Below are positions 62,776-64,000 of a stretch of 64,000 nucleotides of DNA, in pieces. Source of the stretch: an uncultured Prevotellaceae bacterium (GTDB lineage Bacteria; Bacteroidota; Bacteroidia; Bacteroidales; Muribaculaceae); the NCBI GenBank assembly GCA_937916085.1, contig CALGGO010000060.1:8545-72544 (forward strand). Reading direction: 5' to 3'. The position numbers and the translations under genes were made by a program. The notes below the pieces were generated by a model. That model had not been told where the DNA came from. It searched no databases and worked only from the letters and a program-made list of their open reading frames with translations. Position 1 is the first letter of the stretch, and each line of letters opens with the position of its first letter.

Positions 62776-64000
<1,225 letters not shown>

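Overview
The window comes from a member of the Bacteroidales, and the 16S rRNA gene at the right edge looks like the Muribaculaceae (old S24-7) group. This fits the promoter style (TTTG, about 19 bp, TAnnTTTG), the GlsA/GlsB glycine-lipid pair, the DUF4252 proteins and the near absence of Shine-Dalgarno sites. Most genes are GC-balanced housekeeping genes. AT-rich patches mark accessory DNA at 1.2-3.5 kb, 26.2-27.1 kb and 36.5-37.9 kb.

Layout. 1-4.3 kb: tail of a restriction-modification locus (Eco57I-type enzyme, HEPN-like protein, broken small gene, YgjP-type metalloprotease). 4.4-10.3 kb: polA, deoC, mazG-like, a small secreted protein and dtd, separated by striking repeat arrays. 11-15.7 kb: a very large secreted protein. 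16-17.8 kb: NfeD plus SPFH membrane pair. 17.8-22.4 kb: LTA-synthase-like enzyme, phosphopantetheinyl transferase, glsA-glsB. 22.6-26.2 kb: operon of zinc-ribbon, SPFH-GYF, two GYF proteins and a small membrane protein. 26.6-27.0 kb: stubs of a cytosine methyltransferase and a DUF1016 nuclease. 27-36.4 kb: metG, MFS transporter, two small orphans, leuS, a membrane acyltransferase, rdgB. 36.5-40 kb: a repeat-bracketed DUF4143 ATPase and a second LTA-synthase-like gene. 40-53.5 kb: a seven-gene operon built on SrfB and SrfC. 53.7-62 kb: secreted/lipoprotein genes, comM, ridA, an ECF sigma/anti-sigma/DUF4252 operon, panB. 62.4-64 kb: rRNA promoter, leader and the first part of 16S rRNA.

The most interesting system is the 40-53.5 kb operon: SrfB (actin/Hsp70-like ATPase), SrfC (P-loop GTPase-like), a membrane-anchored subtilisin, a second GTPase with helical repeats, and three single-pass membrane proteins with predicted extracytoplasmic DUF2135-like, BACON-like and DnaJ-type CxxC zinc-finger modules. 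The predicted topology couples cytoplasmic NTPases to an extracytoplasmic protease. Its upstream region carries a sigma-54-like element (TGGCAT-N5-TTGCA). Perfect sigma-54 elements also precede the NfeD-SPFH pair and the SPFH/GYF/zinc-ribbon operon, which suggests one envelope-stress regulon similar in logic to Psp.

A second unexplained signal is a family of short-period word arrays (periods of 7, 8 and 9 bp) in intergenic DNA. The longest is 39 in-phase GTTNNNA heptads beside polA. Many arrays end directly at the start codon of the next gene. A 201-bp multi-hairpin element is present in two inverted copies whose differences fall largely in the hairpin loops.
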